Positions 41,049 to 48,899 of a stretch of DNA of 64,000 nt are shown here, piece by piece; the first letter of the stretch is position 1; each line of letters begins with the position of its first letter. Source of the DNA: Microbacterium enclense (GTDB taxonomy: Bacteria; Actinomycetota; Actinomycetes; Actinomycetales; Microbacteriaceae); the NCBI RefSeq assembly GCF_001456955.1, contig NZ_KQ758471.1, forward strand, positions 162,576 to 226,575. Direction: 5' to 3'. The notes beneath the pieces were generated by a model that had not been told where the DNA came from, searched no databases, and saw nothing but the letters and a program-made list of their open reading frames with translations. A program made the position numbers and the translations under genes.

Positions 41049-41662
41049 GCGTCCGTCTCCGCGTCGGCGTGACGGCGGCGTGCGCGCATCGCGATACCGA
41101 CGGCCAGAGCGATCGCAGCAACGACGCCGACCCACAGCGCTACGTTGCCGCCGGTGATGGCGAGACCGTTCACGCTCTTCACGCATGCCGCGAGCTCTGC
41201 CGCATCCGAGACCCCGTTGGCGTCGAAGTCCTCCGTGCCGTCGGCGCACGTGCGCGTTCCGCAGATGACGAACTCGACCCAGTCGCCGATCCGGTCGGCG
41301 TCGGCATCTTCTTTGGCGTTCGAGCACGTGTCGGAGTCACACACCAGACGCTCCGCGTAGTCGGGGATGCCGTCGTCGTCGCGATCGGCCGTCGGCGAGG
41401 CGCAGGTGGTGTCCCCGCACGCCGGCACTTCGGTGGCATCCGGGATACCGTCGCCGTCGCGGTCCTCCACCCCGGTAGCGCACGTCGCCGACCCGCAGAC
41501 GGCGCGCTCGACCGCGTCGGCGATCGTGTCGCCGTCAACGTCGGCTGTCTCGACGGCCGCCGCGGGAAGTGGTGCCGCGGTCGCGACGACCACCCCCGCG
41601 AGCGCCGCGATGGCGACAGCGATCGCCAGGGACAGCGAACGGAACAGGGGAGCAGAGCTCAT
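41045..41662 (-). CDS. Surface protein with calcium-binding repeats and LAITG sorting signal
   Basis: 205 aa. A Sec signal peptide is followed by four repeats of roughly 35 residues, each with an acidic DxDxDGIxDxxE loop (thrombospondin type-3-like calcium binding) and a C-x4-C pair (CGSATC, CGDTTC, CDSDTC, CGTRTC). The C-terminus is LAITGG, a TM helix (NVALWVGVVAAIALAVGIAM) and basic RARRRH, the pattern of a class E sortase substrate (LAxTG) in actinobacteria. It would be attached to the cell wall. Its stop overlaps the start of the RHS gene by 4 bp, so both are translated together, perhaps forming a surface scaffold for the toxin; this is inference. Start ATG 41662. Confidence 0.85.
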   Translation of the reverse strand: MSSAPLFRSLSLAIAVAIAALAGVVVATAAPLPAAAVETADVDGDTIADAVERAVCGSATCATGVEDRDGDGIPDATEVPACGDTTCASPTADRDDDGIPDYAERLVCDSDTCSNAKEDADADRIGDWVEFVICGTRTCADGTEDFDANGVSDAAELAACVKSVNGLAITGGNVALWVGVVAAIALAVGIAMRARRRHADAETDA

Positions 41663-41800
41663 GGAGGTCCTCTCGAAGCGACACGGCTGAGCGTCGGCCC
41701 TTCGAACCTGATGAATGCGCCGAGCGCCATCCGGCCAGAGGCGCGGGATTGCACCGCTTTAGATCGCAGAATTCACCCGGCTACCGCGCCGTCCGTGGCC

Positions 41801-41840
41801 CCGCAACCCCCCGGGCGCACCCGAGCGCCGCGCCTAACGT
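41801..41840 (+). promoter_or_regulatory. Bipartite stress-type promoter (CCGCAA-N28-TAACGT)
   Basis: CCGCAACCCC at 41801 and TAACGT at 41835-41840, 28 nt apart, upstream of dps. Confidence 0.45.
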
Positions 41841-41870
41841 CGCTACCGACCGCGAGTGAAAGGAACGCGC

Positions 41871-42431
41871 ATGTCCACCACCACGAAGGACGCCCCGACC
41901 AAGAACCGTCGCCGCCCGGCCCGCGGCGGCAGCGGCCCCGAGACCACCGACGAGCAGAACGCCGAGAAGGGCTTCCAGGCGTCGGAGAAGCTCACCGACA
42001 GCCTGCAGGCCGTGCTCGTCGACCTGATCGAGCTCTCGGTCCAGGGCAAGCAGGCCCACTGGAACGTCGTCGGCAAGAACTTCCGCGACACCCACCTGCA
42101 GCTCGACGAGATCATCGACGCCGCCCGTGAGTTCAGCGACGAGGTCGCCGAGCGCATGCGCTCGCTGCACGCGCTGCCCGACGGCCGCAGCGACACCGTC
42201 GCCGAGACCACGACCCTGCCCGAGTTCCCCCAGGGCGAGGTCGACACCGCCGAGGTCATCGACCTCATCACCGAGCGCCTGGATGCCACGGTCGGCACCG
42301 TCCGCGACGTGCACGACGACGTCGACGACGAAGACCCCACGAGCGCCGACATCCTGCACGGCGTGCTCGAGCGCCTCGAGCAGCTGTCGTGGATGGTCAG
42401 CGCCGAGAACCGCGTCGCCCGCAAGTCGTAA
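41871..42431 (+). CDS. dps: Dps-family DNA-binding ferritin-like protein
   Basis: 186 aa. A basic N-terminal tail (TKNRRRPARGGSG) typical of DNA-binding Dps members precedes the four-helix bundle. The ferroxidase ligands lie in QGKQAHWNVVGKNFRDTHLQLDEIIDAAREFSDEVAER (quoted in parts), with the His, Asp and Glu residues of the inter-subunit iron site. The dodecamer stores iron and protects DNA from peroxide in stationary phase. ATG 41871 with GTGAAAGGAACGCGC. The promoter region carries CCGCAA-N28-TAACGT, which ties this classical stress gene to the putative regulon of the window. A terminator hairpin follows. Confidence 0.94.
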   Translation: MSTTTKDAPTKNRRRPARGGSGPETTDEQNAEKGFQASEKLTDSLQAVLVDLIELSVQGKQAHWNVVGKNFRDTHLQLDEIIDAAREFSDEVAERMRSLHALPDGRSDTVAETTTLPEFPQGEVDTAEVIDLITERLDATVGTVRDVHDDVDDEDPTSADILHGVLERLEQLSWMVSAENRVARKS

Positions 42432-42446
42432 GCGCGAGCGAGAACA

Positions 42447-42480
42447 CCGGATGCCGGGGCCTCAGGGCCTCGGCATCCGT
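42447..42480 (+). terminator. Hairpin terminator after dps
   Basis: CGGATGCCGGGGCC (42448-42461) pairs with GGCCTCGGCATCCG (42466-42479) around a short loop; TCGTTTCC follows. Confidence 0.75.
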
Positions 42481-42582
42481 CGTTTCCGTGAGCGTTCCGC
42501 CGGGTTCGACGGGCCCAGCCATTGCGGCTCGGCACGTTCGGTGCCGGAGCCGGTCGAAGGGCGGTCGCAGTCCGCCGCAGGG

Positions 42583-42942
42583 CTAGCCCCGAGCGATCAA
42601 GAACGGCGGGTGGGGACCCTCCAGCCGCGCGAGAGCGACTTTCACCTCACCGAGAGAGTGCCCCACCGCGGAAAAGCGCTCGTCGGTGCGCGTCTCCAGC
42701 CGTACGAGACCGAGCTTGACCTCCATCAGGGAGCCACCGACCGTGGCGAAGCGCTCAACCGTGTGATCCTCCATCCGATCGAAGCGCGCGTCCATCCGAT
42801 CGAAGCGCGCGTCCACGCGCGAGAAGCGGGCGTCAGTGCGCTGCTCGACACGGCCCAGCATCCACTTCACTCCGCCGAGCAGAGTGGCCGACATAGACAG
42901 GAAGAGGCCGATGGCTGTCGCGATGAGCGGGAGGGCTTCCAC
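42583..42942 (-). CDS. Membrane-anchored coiled-coil protein (119 aa)
   Basis: 119 aa from GTG 42942 with GAAGGAGA upstream. One N-terminal TM (LIATAIGLFLSMSATLLGGVKWML) is followed by a heptad-type coiled coil with repeated blocks RVDARFDRMDARFDRMEDH, encoded by three 21-nt tandem repeats (42770-42832), and by TRTDERFSAVGHSLGEVKVALARLE. It resembles small membrane-anchored coiled-coil proteins of unknown function. There is no catalytic motif. Orientation suggests an independent unit between dps and the helicase gene. Confidence 0.68.
   Translation of the reverse strand: MEALPLIATAIGLFLSMSATLLGGVKWMLGRVEQRTDARFSRVDARFDRMDARFDRMEDHTVERFATVGGSLMEVKLGLVRLETRTDERFSAVGHSLGEVKVALARLEGPHPPFLIARG
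42770..42832. repeat. Three 21-nt tandem repeats in coding sequence
   Basis: Units starting at 42770, 42791 and 42812; the first two are identical and the third diverges in the middle. Each encodes one heptad of the coiled coil. Confidence 0.8.
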
Positions 42943-43059
42943 GTCGGTCTCCTTCTCTGAGCGGCAATGCACCGACTGTAGCGGTCTCGACGAGAGCGCC
43001 CAGCGAGATGTTCGCGGCTCGTGCAGAAGTTCACCCGCCTGCACGACGTGGAGAAGGCC

Positions 43060-45654
43060 TCAGAGCCGCAGCACCTCGGTGACCCGCACGATCGCGGTGC
43101 CTTCCTCTTCAGACGCGGCAAGGTCGACCTGCGCGCGGATGCGCCAATCGTGGTCGCCGGCGGGGTCGTCGATCGTCTGCTCGACGCGCCACACGCCCTC
43201 GGCGGCGGCGGACTCGTCGATGTCGACCAGCGCCGACGAGCGCGACGCTCCGCCGGTGCCGATCGCGTCGTGCTCGTCGAAGTAGCGATCGAGCGCGCCC
43301 GGCCAGTCGACGTCGGGGTCGAGCTCCACCAGCTCGTCGTCCTTCTGCAGCGCGGCGAGCTGCACGCGACGGAACATCTCGTTGCGCACGAGCACGACGA
43401 ACGCGCGCCGGTTCGTGAGGATCGACGGCGGCGCCGGCGGCACGACGGGTCCGTCCGGATCGTCGGCAGGGTTGATCAGCTGCTCCCACTCGTCGACGAG
43501 ACTCGAGTCCACCTGGCGCACGAGCTCGCCCAGCCAGGCGATCAGGTCGAGCAGATCGGGCGTCTGTGCATCCACCGGCACGGTCTGGCGGATCGCGCGA
43601 TACGCATCGCTGAGGTACCGCAGCACCAACCCCTCGCTCCGGGCGAGCTGGTAGAGCGACACGTACTCGCCGAACGAGCAGGCCCGCTCGAACATGTCGC
43701 GCACGACCGACTTGGGCGACAGCTCGAAGTCACGGATCCAGGGCTGGCTCGACGCGAACACCTCGTACGCCTGGGCGAGCAGCTCGTCGAGAGGCTTCGG
43801 CCAGGTGATCTCCTCGAGCAGCTCCATGCGCTCGTCGTACTCGATGCCCTCGCGCTTCATGGCCGCGACCGCCTCGCCGCGGGCACGGAACTGCTGCTGC
43901 GACAGGATGGGGCGCGGGTCGTCGAGCGTCGCCTCAATAACGCTGACGACATCGAGCGCGTAGTGCCCCGTGCCCACGCTGCCGGCGGCCGCCGTGGCAT
44001 CCGGCCCCCGCCCGAGCTCGACCTCGGGATCGAGCATCTCGATCGCGGCGAGCGCGAACGGCGACAGCGGCTGGTTGAGCGCGAAGTTCGGCTGCAGGTC
44101 GACGGTGAGCCTGATGCGCGAGTCGCCAACATTCGTCGCTTCGGGTCCGCTCGAAGCGACAGATTCTGGCGACTCACGCGGCGAGGGGACGACCTCGACC
44201 ACGCCGGCCTGAACCAGCGTGCGGAAGATCGCGAGCGCGCGGCGGGCGAGGTCGAACTGGCGGGGGCGGGGCTCGTGGTTGTCGAAGACCAGCGAGCGGA
44301 CGTTGCCGAACACGTCTCCGCCGCGCGCGATGACGTTGATGAGCATCGCGGCGCTCAGCTTCATCTGCGGCTGAAGCGGTTCGGGCTCGGCGGCGACGAG
44401 GCGGTCGTAGCTCTGCTCGGTCCAGTTGACGAAGCCCTGCGGCGCCTTCTTGCGCACGATCTTCTTCTGCTTCTTCGGGTCGTCGCCGGCCTTGAGGATT
44501 TGAGCTGCGTTCTCGATCTCATGGTCGGGCGCCATGACGACCACGGTGCCCGCGGTGTCGTAGCCGGCCCGACCCGCGCGGCCGGCGATCTGATGGAACT
44601 CGCGCGCGGACAGCTGGCGCATGCGCGTGCCGTCGTACTTGGTGAGCGCCGTCATCAACACGGTGCGGATCGGCACGTTGATGCCGACGCCAAGGGTGTC
44701 GGTACCGCAGATGACCCGCAGGAGCCCGCGCTGGGCGAGCGTCTCCACGAGCCGGCGGTAGCGGGGCAGCATGCCGGCGTGGTGCACGCCGATGCCCGCC
44801 CGCACATAGCGCGACAGCGTCTTGCCGAAGCCCGTCGTGAAGCGGAAGCCGCCGATCGCCTCGGCGATCTCGTCGCGCTGCTCGCGCCCGATGATGCGGA
44901 TGGATGACAGCGCCTGCGCCCGCTCCATCGCGGCGGCCTGCGAGAAGTGCACGACGTAGATCGGCGCCTGCTTGGTGTCGAGCAGCTCCTGCACGGTCTC
45001 GTGCACCGGGGTCCGGGCGTACTCGAAGTGCAACGGCACGGGGCGTTCGACGCCGGTCACGCGGGCGGTCGGCCGGCCCGTGCGGCGGGAGAGGTCGTCG
45101 GCGATGTCGGTGACGTCGCCGAGGGTCGCCGACATGAGGATGAACTGCGCGCGGTTCAGCAGCAGGAGCGGCACCTGCCACGCCCAGCCGCGGTCGGCCT
45201 CGCCGTAGTAGTGGAACTCGTCCATGACGACCTGGTCGACGTCGGCGTCCGCTCCCTGGCGCAGGGCGAGGTTCGCGAGGATCTCCGCCGTGCAGCACAC
45301 GATCGGCGCGTCGGCGTTGACCGAGGAGTCACCCGTGACCATGCCGACGTTCTCGGCGCCGAAGATGTCGACGAGCGCGAAGAACTTCTCGCTCACGAGG
45401 GCCTTGATCGGCGCCGTGTAGTACGTGCGGCCGCCCCGCGAGAGGGATGCCGCGTGCGCGGCCACCGCGACCAGCGACTTCCCCGTACCGGTCGGTGTGG
45501 ACAAGATCACGTTCGCGCCGGACACGATCTCGATGACCGCCTCGTCCTGCGCGGGGTAGAGCGTGAGCCCGCGCGAGCCCGCCCAGTCGACGAAGCCCAG
45601 GTAGACGGCATCCGGGTCGGCGCCGACGGGGACGTGCTCGAGAAGGGGGGTCAC
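43060..45654 (-). CDS. DEAD/DEAH-box RNA/DNA helicase with DUF3516 domain
   Basis: 864 aa. The helicase core is complete: Q-like region LTLYPAQDEAVIEI, Walker A STPTGTGKS (residues 52-60), DEFH box in DQVVMDEFHYYG, motif III FILMSATLGD and RecA2 motifs VVHFSQ, CGTDTLGVGINVP and HQIAGRAGRAGYD. The C-terminal part (GFVNWTEQSYDRLVAAEPEPLQPQ onward) is the actinobacterial DUF3516 region. It belongs to the Ski2-like helicase superfamily; the nucleic acid target is unknown. ATG 45654 is chosen; no strong Shine-Dalgarno. It stands between the coiled-coil gene and an unrelated membrane-protein gene. Confidence 0.93.
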   Translation of the reverse strand: MTPLLEHVPVGADPDAVYLGFVDWAGSRGLTLYPAQDEAVIEIVSGANVILSTPTGTGKSLVAVAAHAASLSRGGRTYYTAPIKALVSEKFFALVDIFGAENVGMVTGDSSVNADAPIVCCTAEILANLALRQGADADVDQVVMDEFHYYGEADRGWAWQVPLLLLNRAQFILMSATLGDVTDIADDLSRRTGRPTARVTGVERPVPLHFEYARTPVHETVQELLDTKQAPIYVVHFSQAAAMERAQALSSIRIIGREQRDEIAEAIGGFRFTTGFGKTLSRYVRAGIGVHHAGMLPRYRRLVETLAQRGLLRVICGTDTLGVGINVPIRTVLMTALTKYDGTRMRQLSAREFHQIAGRAGRAGYDTAGTVVVMAPDHEIENAAQILKAGDDPKKQKKIVRKKAPQGFVNWTEQSYDRLVAAEPEPLQPQMKLSAAMLINVIARGGDVFGNVRSLVFDNHEPRPRQFDLARRALAIFRTLVQAGVVEVVPSPRESPESVASSGPEATNVGDSRIRLTVDLQPNFALNQPLSPFALAAIEMLDPEVELGRGPDATAAAGSVGTGHYALDVVSVIEATLDDPRPILSQQQFRARGEAVAAMKREGIEYDERMELLEEITWPKPLDELLAQAYEVFASSQPWIRDFELSPKSVVRDMFERACSFGEYVSLYQLARSEGLVLRYLSDAYRAIRQTVPVDAQTPDLLDLIAWLGELVRQVDSSLVDEWEQLINPADDPDGPVVPPAPPSILTNRRAFVVLVRNEMFRRVQLAALQKDDELVELDPDVDWPGALDRYFDEHDAIGTGGASRSSALVDIDESAAAEGVWRVEQTIDDPAGDHDWRIRAQVDLAASEEEGTAIVRVTEVLRL

Positions 45655-45823
45655 TCCCCCACCCTCTCATCCGCGAGACGGCGAGTCCTTCGTCGGGCTC
45701 GGGGTCCCCCGGGTGGCAACCCGCGGCGCGCACCCCGCACCGTCGAGATCGCCGGGCATGTCGAAGAATCGACACGACCCGGGTGACCAAGCCCGTCCCG
45801 GCCGCCGGGACCGCTGCGGCGCC

Positions 45824-46591
45824 TCATCCCCGGTCGGCGAAGACGCCCACGTTCTCACCGTCGAACACGAACTGCACGCTCGTGCCGATAGGGAACCTCT
45901 CGACGAAGGCATCCGGCATCCCCTCGGCGACGACGAACTCCACCGTCGCGGGGAAGATCCCCGCGCCGCACCCGCCGTAGACGAAGTTGCCGCTGACGCC
46001 GCGCGCCTCCTGCTCCGACACCTCTCGCGTCTCGAGCAGGTAGACGCAGGGGCTGCGGTTCTCCGTCGCGTCGACCTGCGCGTATCCGGCGAAGGCGGTC
46101 ACGCCGTAGAAGTCCTTGAAGGCGCGCTCCGCGCCCGTGCGCTGACCGAAGACCGCGGGGGTCTCGGCGTCGGGGTCGGGCTCGAGGGTTCCGACCTGCG
46201 GTGCTCCCACCGAGGTGGGCACCGGCACGAACGTGAGGGTGAGCGCGGTCGCCGCGCTCGCCAGGGCGGTGACGGCGGCCAGCGAGATCGCCCACACCCA
46301 GAGGGTGCGCCGCGAGCGCACCAGCGGACGGTGCTCGCGGGGGTCGTCGTCATCATCATCGGCGCCGTCGTCTTCGGCACCGTCGCCCTCGGCGCCGTCG
46401 TCTTCGGCACTGGATGCCGCCGGCTCGGCGTCCGGAGGGGGTGGCGGCGCGGTCGCAAGCCGTTCCCGGCGCTCGAGCTCCTCGAGGGCGGCGAGCCGCG
46501 CAGCGGCGACCGGGTCGCCGGAGATGTCGGCGTCGGGCCCGTACGCCCGCGCACGGAGGCGACGCAACTCCTGGCGTACGTCGTCGTCCAT
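45824..46591 (-). CDS. Single-pass membrane protein, unknown function (255 aa)
   Basis: 255 aa. A helical N-terminus (MDDDVRQELRRLRARAYGPDADI) is followed by a very acidic stretch (DDDDDDPREH near residue 82), one TM (LWVWAISLAAVTALASAATALTLTFV) and an extracytoplasmic C-terminal domain of about 130 residues with two Cys and beta-type sequence (PCVYLLETREVSEQEARGVSGNFVYGGCGAGIFP, in parts). No known domain. It starts divergently from the LLM oxidoreductase gene; ATG 46591 has no clear Shine-Dalgarno. Confidence 0.72.
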   Translation of the reverse strand: MDDDVRQELRRLRARAYGPDADISGDPVAAARLAALEELERRERLATAPPPPPDAEPAASSAEDDGAEGDGAEDDGADDDDDDPREHRPLVRSRRTLWVWAISLAAVTALASAATALTLTFVPVPTSVGAPQVGTLEPDPDAETPAVFGQRTGAERAFKDFYGVTAFAGYAQVDATENRSPCVYLLETREVSEQEARGVSGNFVYGGCGAGIFPATVEFVVAEGMPDAFVERFPIGTSVQFVFDGENVGVFADRG

Positions 46592-46680
46592 GCTGTGAAT
46601 GCTTCCACACCCCGGAGGCCCCGGGGCCGGCCTCACTACATGCACGGGAATACAGTGCCCGGCTCCGCGTTGCACCGGGT

Positions 46681-47715
46681 ATGCGCTCCTTCGGCACCCT
46701 CTCCTTCGGCCACTACGGCCCCCTCGGTGGCGGACGCCAGCTGACCGCCGGCGACTCGATGCTCCAGGCGATCGACCTCGCCCAAGGCATGGACGACCTC
46801 GGCGTCAACGGCATCTCCTTCCGCGTGCACCATTTCGCCCGACAGCAGGCGGCGCCCATGCCGCTGCTCGCGGCGATCGCCGCTCGCACCTCGCGCATCG
46901 AGGTGGGCACCGGCGTCATCGACATGCGTTACGAGAACCCGCTCATGCTGGCCGAGGAGGCGGCATCCGTCGATCTCATCAGCGGCAACAGACTGGCCCT
47001 CGGCGTCAGCCGCGGCTCACCCGAGACGGTCGTGCGCGGCTACGAGGCGTTCGGTTACACCGGCTCGCAGGACCCCCGCGGTGGCGACATCGCCCGCGAG
47101 CACTTCGATCTGTTCCTGCGCGCGATCGACGGCGAAGGCCTCGCCGAGCGCGACCCGATGAGCCCCTTCGGCGGGGGCACCGGCCTGCAGCGCATCGAGC
47201 CGCACTCCCCCGGCCTGCGCCAGCGCATCTGGTGGGGCGCCGGCACGACGGCGACCGCCGAGTGGGCGGGCCGTATCGGCGTGAACCTCATGTCGTCGAC
47301 CCTCCTCACCGAAGCCGACGGCACCCCGTTCGACCTCCTTCAGGCGCAACAGCTCGACGCCTTCCGCGCCGCGTGGCGCGAGGCGGGGCACGCCGGCGAA
47401 CCCCGCACCTCGGTGAGCCGCAGCATCTTCCCGATCGTCACCGCCGAAGACGAGATGTACTTCGGCGGATCGGCGGGCAGCGATCAGATCGGCGTCATCG
47501 ACGGAATGCGCTCGACCTTCGGCAAGACCTACGCGGCGTCCCCCGACGTGCTCGTCGAGCAGCTGCAGAACGACGCCGCGGTGATGAGCGCCGACACTCT
47601 CATGCTGACCATCCCGTCGCAGATGGGCGTTGCGTTCAACCTGCGCCTCGTCGAGAATTTCGCGAAACACGTCGCTCCGGCGCTGGGGTGGCAGCCGACG
47701 CTCGCGACGGTCTGA
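46681..47715 (+). CDS. LLM class flavin-dependent oxidoreductase
   Basis: 344 aa, bacterial-luciferase-like TIM barrel. Features include MRSFGTLSFGHYGPLGGG at the start, RTSRIEVGTGVIDMRYENPLMLAEEAASVDLISGNRLALGVSRGSP (FMN-binding barrel strands, in parts), and IWWGAGTTATAEWAGRIGVNLMSSTLL. It would oxidise an unknown substrate with FMNH2 or F420. The length matches the LLM family. ATG 46681 has no clear Shine-Dalgarno. A perfect 12-bp hairpin follows the gene. Confidence 0.9.
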   Translation: MRSFGTLSFGHYGPLGGGRQLTAGDSMLQAIDLAQGMDDLGVNGISFRVHHFARQQAAPMPLLAAIAARTSRIEVGTGVIDMRYENPLMLAEEAASVDLISGNRLALGVSRGSPETVVRGYEAFGYTGSQDPRGGDIAREHFDLFLRAIDGEGLAERDPMSPFGGGTGLQRIEPHSPGLRQRIWWGAGTTATAEWAGRIGVNLMSSTLLTEADGTPFDLLQAQQLDAFRAAWREAGHAGEPRTSVSRSIFPIVTAEDEMYFGGSAGSDQIGVIDGMRSTFGKTYAASPDVLVEQLQNDAAVMSADTLMLTIPSQMGVAFNLRLVENFAKHVAPALGWQPTLATV

Positions 47716-47727
47716 GTTGCAACGAAA

Positions 47728-47756
47728 CCGGGATGCCGACACCATCGGCATCCCGG
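47728..47756 (+). terminator. Hairpin terminator after LLM gene
   Basis: CCGGGATGCCGA (47728-47739) and TCGGCATCCCGG (47745-47756): perfect 12-bp arms, 5-nt loop, followed by ATTCTCGT. Confidence 0.8.
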
Positions 47757-47811
47757 ATTCTCGTACGAGCCGCGTCTCGCGATCTGCGCCGCGGCGTGAA
47801 AGCCTGGATGC

Positions 47812-47961
47812 ATGGACGCACTCACCCAGCTCGTTCTGCTCGTGACGCTGGCGGCCATCGTGCTCTACGCCCTGTACTGGGTGGTGCGCCGAGCCGTTCG
47901 CGATGAGATGGCCGCGGCCGCGCGCGAGGGCCGACGCGGGACGGACGGCCAGCGGTCGTGA
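47812..47961 (+). CDS. Small single-pass membrane protein (49 aa)
   Basis: 49 aa. MDALTQLVLLVTLAAIVLYALYW is a single TM helix, followed by a basic cytoplasmic tail (VVRRAVRDEMAAAAREGRR) ending in DGQRS. The ATG at 47812 has GAAAGCCTGG nearby. Its stop overlaps the GTG of the acetyltransferase by 4 bp (GTGA), so it is translationally coupled to it. No family recognised; possibly a membrane-tethering partner. Confidence 0.6.
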   Translation: MDALTQLVLLVTLAAIVLYALYWVVRRAVRDEMAAAAREGRRGTDGQRS

Positions 47962-48437
47962 CCGACCGCGCCGTGGCGGTGCGTACCGCCGTCTTCCCGC
48001 GCGACACCGCGACCGTCTCGCGCCTCGCCGCGGCCTATCACTCTCAGACGGAGAGCGAGAAGGTCGAGCGTGCGCTGACCGACGGCGACGCGCCGCTCCC
48101 CGAGCGGTACGCGCGCGAGATCGCCGAACCGGCCACCGCCTTCCACGGGCGACGCGTGGTAATTGCGTCGGTCGGCGACGACGACTGCGGCATGGTGGTG
48201 GTCGCCGCAACTCCCACCGGCACCGACGTCTCGCGGCTCTGGACGACGCCGGACGCGCGCGGCCACGGTGTGGGGGCGGCACTCGTCACCGCCGCCATCG
48301 ACGACGCCGCGGTGCCCGTGCGTCTGTCGGTCTGGGAGTGGCGGGAGCCCGCCATCCGGTTGTACCGCCGACTCGGCTTCGAACCCGTCGCGTCGTGGGA
48401 CGACCGCGAGAAGATGGTGTGCCTCGAGCGCCGGTGA
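47958..48437 (+). CDS. GNAT family N-acetyltransferase
   Basis: 159 aa from GTG 47958, overlapping the upstream 49-aa gene by 4 bp. The GNAT motifs are LWTTPDARGHGVGAALVTAAID (acetyl-CoA loop) and VWEWREPAIRLYRRLGFEPVASW. The N-terminal region (MTDRAVAVRTAVFPRDTATV) provides the substrate pocket. Substrate unknown. It is convergent with a small membrane-protein gene ending 4 bp away. Confidence 0.87.
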   Translation: MTDRAVAVRTAVFPRDTATVSRLAAAYHSQTESEKVERALTDGDAPLPERYAREIAEPATAFHGRRVVIASVGDDDCGMVVVAATPTGTDVSRLWTTPDARGHGVGAALVTAAIDDAAVPVRLSVWEWREPAIRLYRRLGFEPVASWDDREKMVCLERR

Positions 48438-48440
48438 GGC

Positions 48441-48659
48441 TCAGCGCACCGCCGACGACGCGCGAGAGCGCCCGATGGTCTGCGTGACGAGGTACTCCGC
48501 CCACGCGACGGCATAGGCACCGAGGGCCGCCCAGAACCACGCGGACGGCAGCACCCCCACCATCCCGAGCATCGCCGCAACGGTCAGAGCCACCACGACG
48601 ACGAGTACCGGAAGCGCGGAGCGGGCTCCTACCAGACCTCCCTCGCCCCGCCACGTCAC
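48441..48659 (-). CDS. Membrane protein, start uncertain (72 aa from GTG; likely 127 aa)
   Basis: From the only conventional start, GTG 48659, 72 aa with two TM helices can be read (ALPVLVVVVALTVAAMLGMV, WFWAALGAYAVAWAEYLV). The frame stays open to 48857, and the upstream residues also look like real protein (RSVRTASLTIAAIGASITTGALGPWWT and PVILLLATAGAVWVTWR add two more helices). A good Shine-Dalgarno AAGGAG (48836-48831) sits 6 nt before an ATC at 48824, but no ATG, GTG or TTG lies there. So either a rare ATC start or a base change in the start codon is implied; the 127-aa product would have four TM helices. Family not recognised. Confidence 0.62.
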   Translation of the reverse strand: MTWRGEGGLVGARSALPVLVVVVALTVAAMLGMVGVLPSAWFWAALGAYAVAWAEYLVTQTIGRSRASSAVR

Positions 48660-48856
48660 CCAGACGGCGCCGGCCGTGGCGAGGAGCAGAATGACCGGTG
48701 TCCACCACGGCCCGAGCGCCCCCGTCGTGATCGAGGCGCCGATGGCGGCGATCGTGAGGGAGGCGGTGCGGACGGAGCGAACCGTCTTCGCTCGATCGGC
48801 GGGGGTTCGCGATGCAGAGGGGATGACGGACTCCTTGTGCGGTGGATGGTCTCCTC

Positions 48857-48893
48857 AGCGTAGACAGGATGCCGCGATCCGGCTGTCTACGCT
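48857..48893. promoter_or_regulatory. Inverted repeat / back-to-back -10 elements
   Basis: AGCGTAGACAG (48857-48867) and CTGTCTACGCT (48883-48893) are perfect 11-bp arms. Each arm contains TACGCT as a -10-like element reading outward, so it can serve both the minus-strand membrane protein and the plus-strand GNAT-ABM gene, or be an operator between them. Confidence 0.55.
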
Positions 48894-48899
48894 GGAGCG

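Noticed and set aside
42530..42565. Second full copy of the GGTCCCT dyad repeat
   Set aside because: Only GGAGCCGGTCGAAGGG is recognisable; the dyad arms are lost, so it is listed only as a degraded relative.
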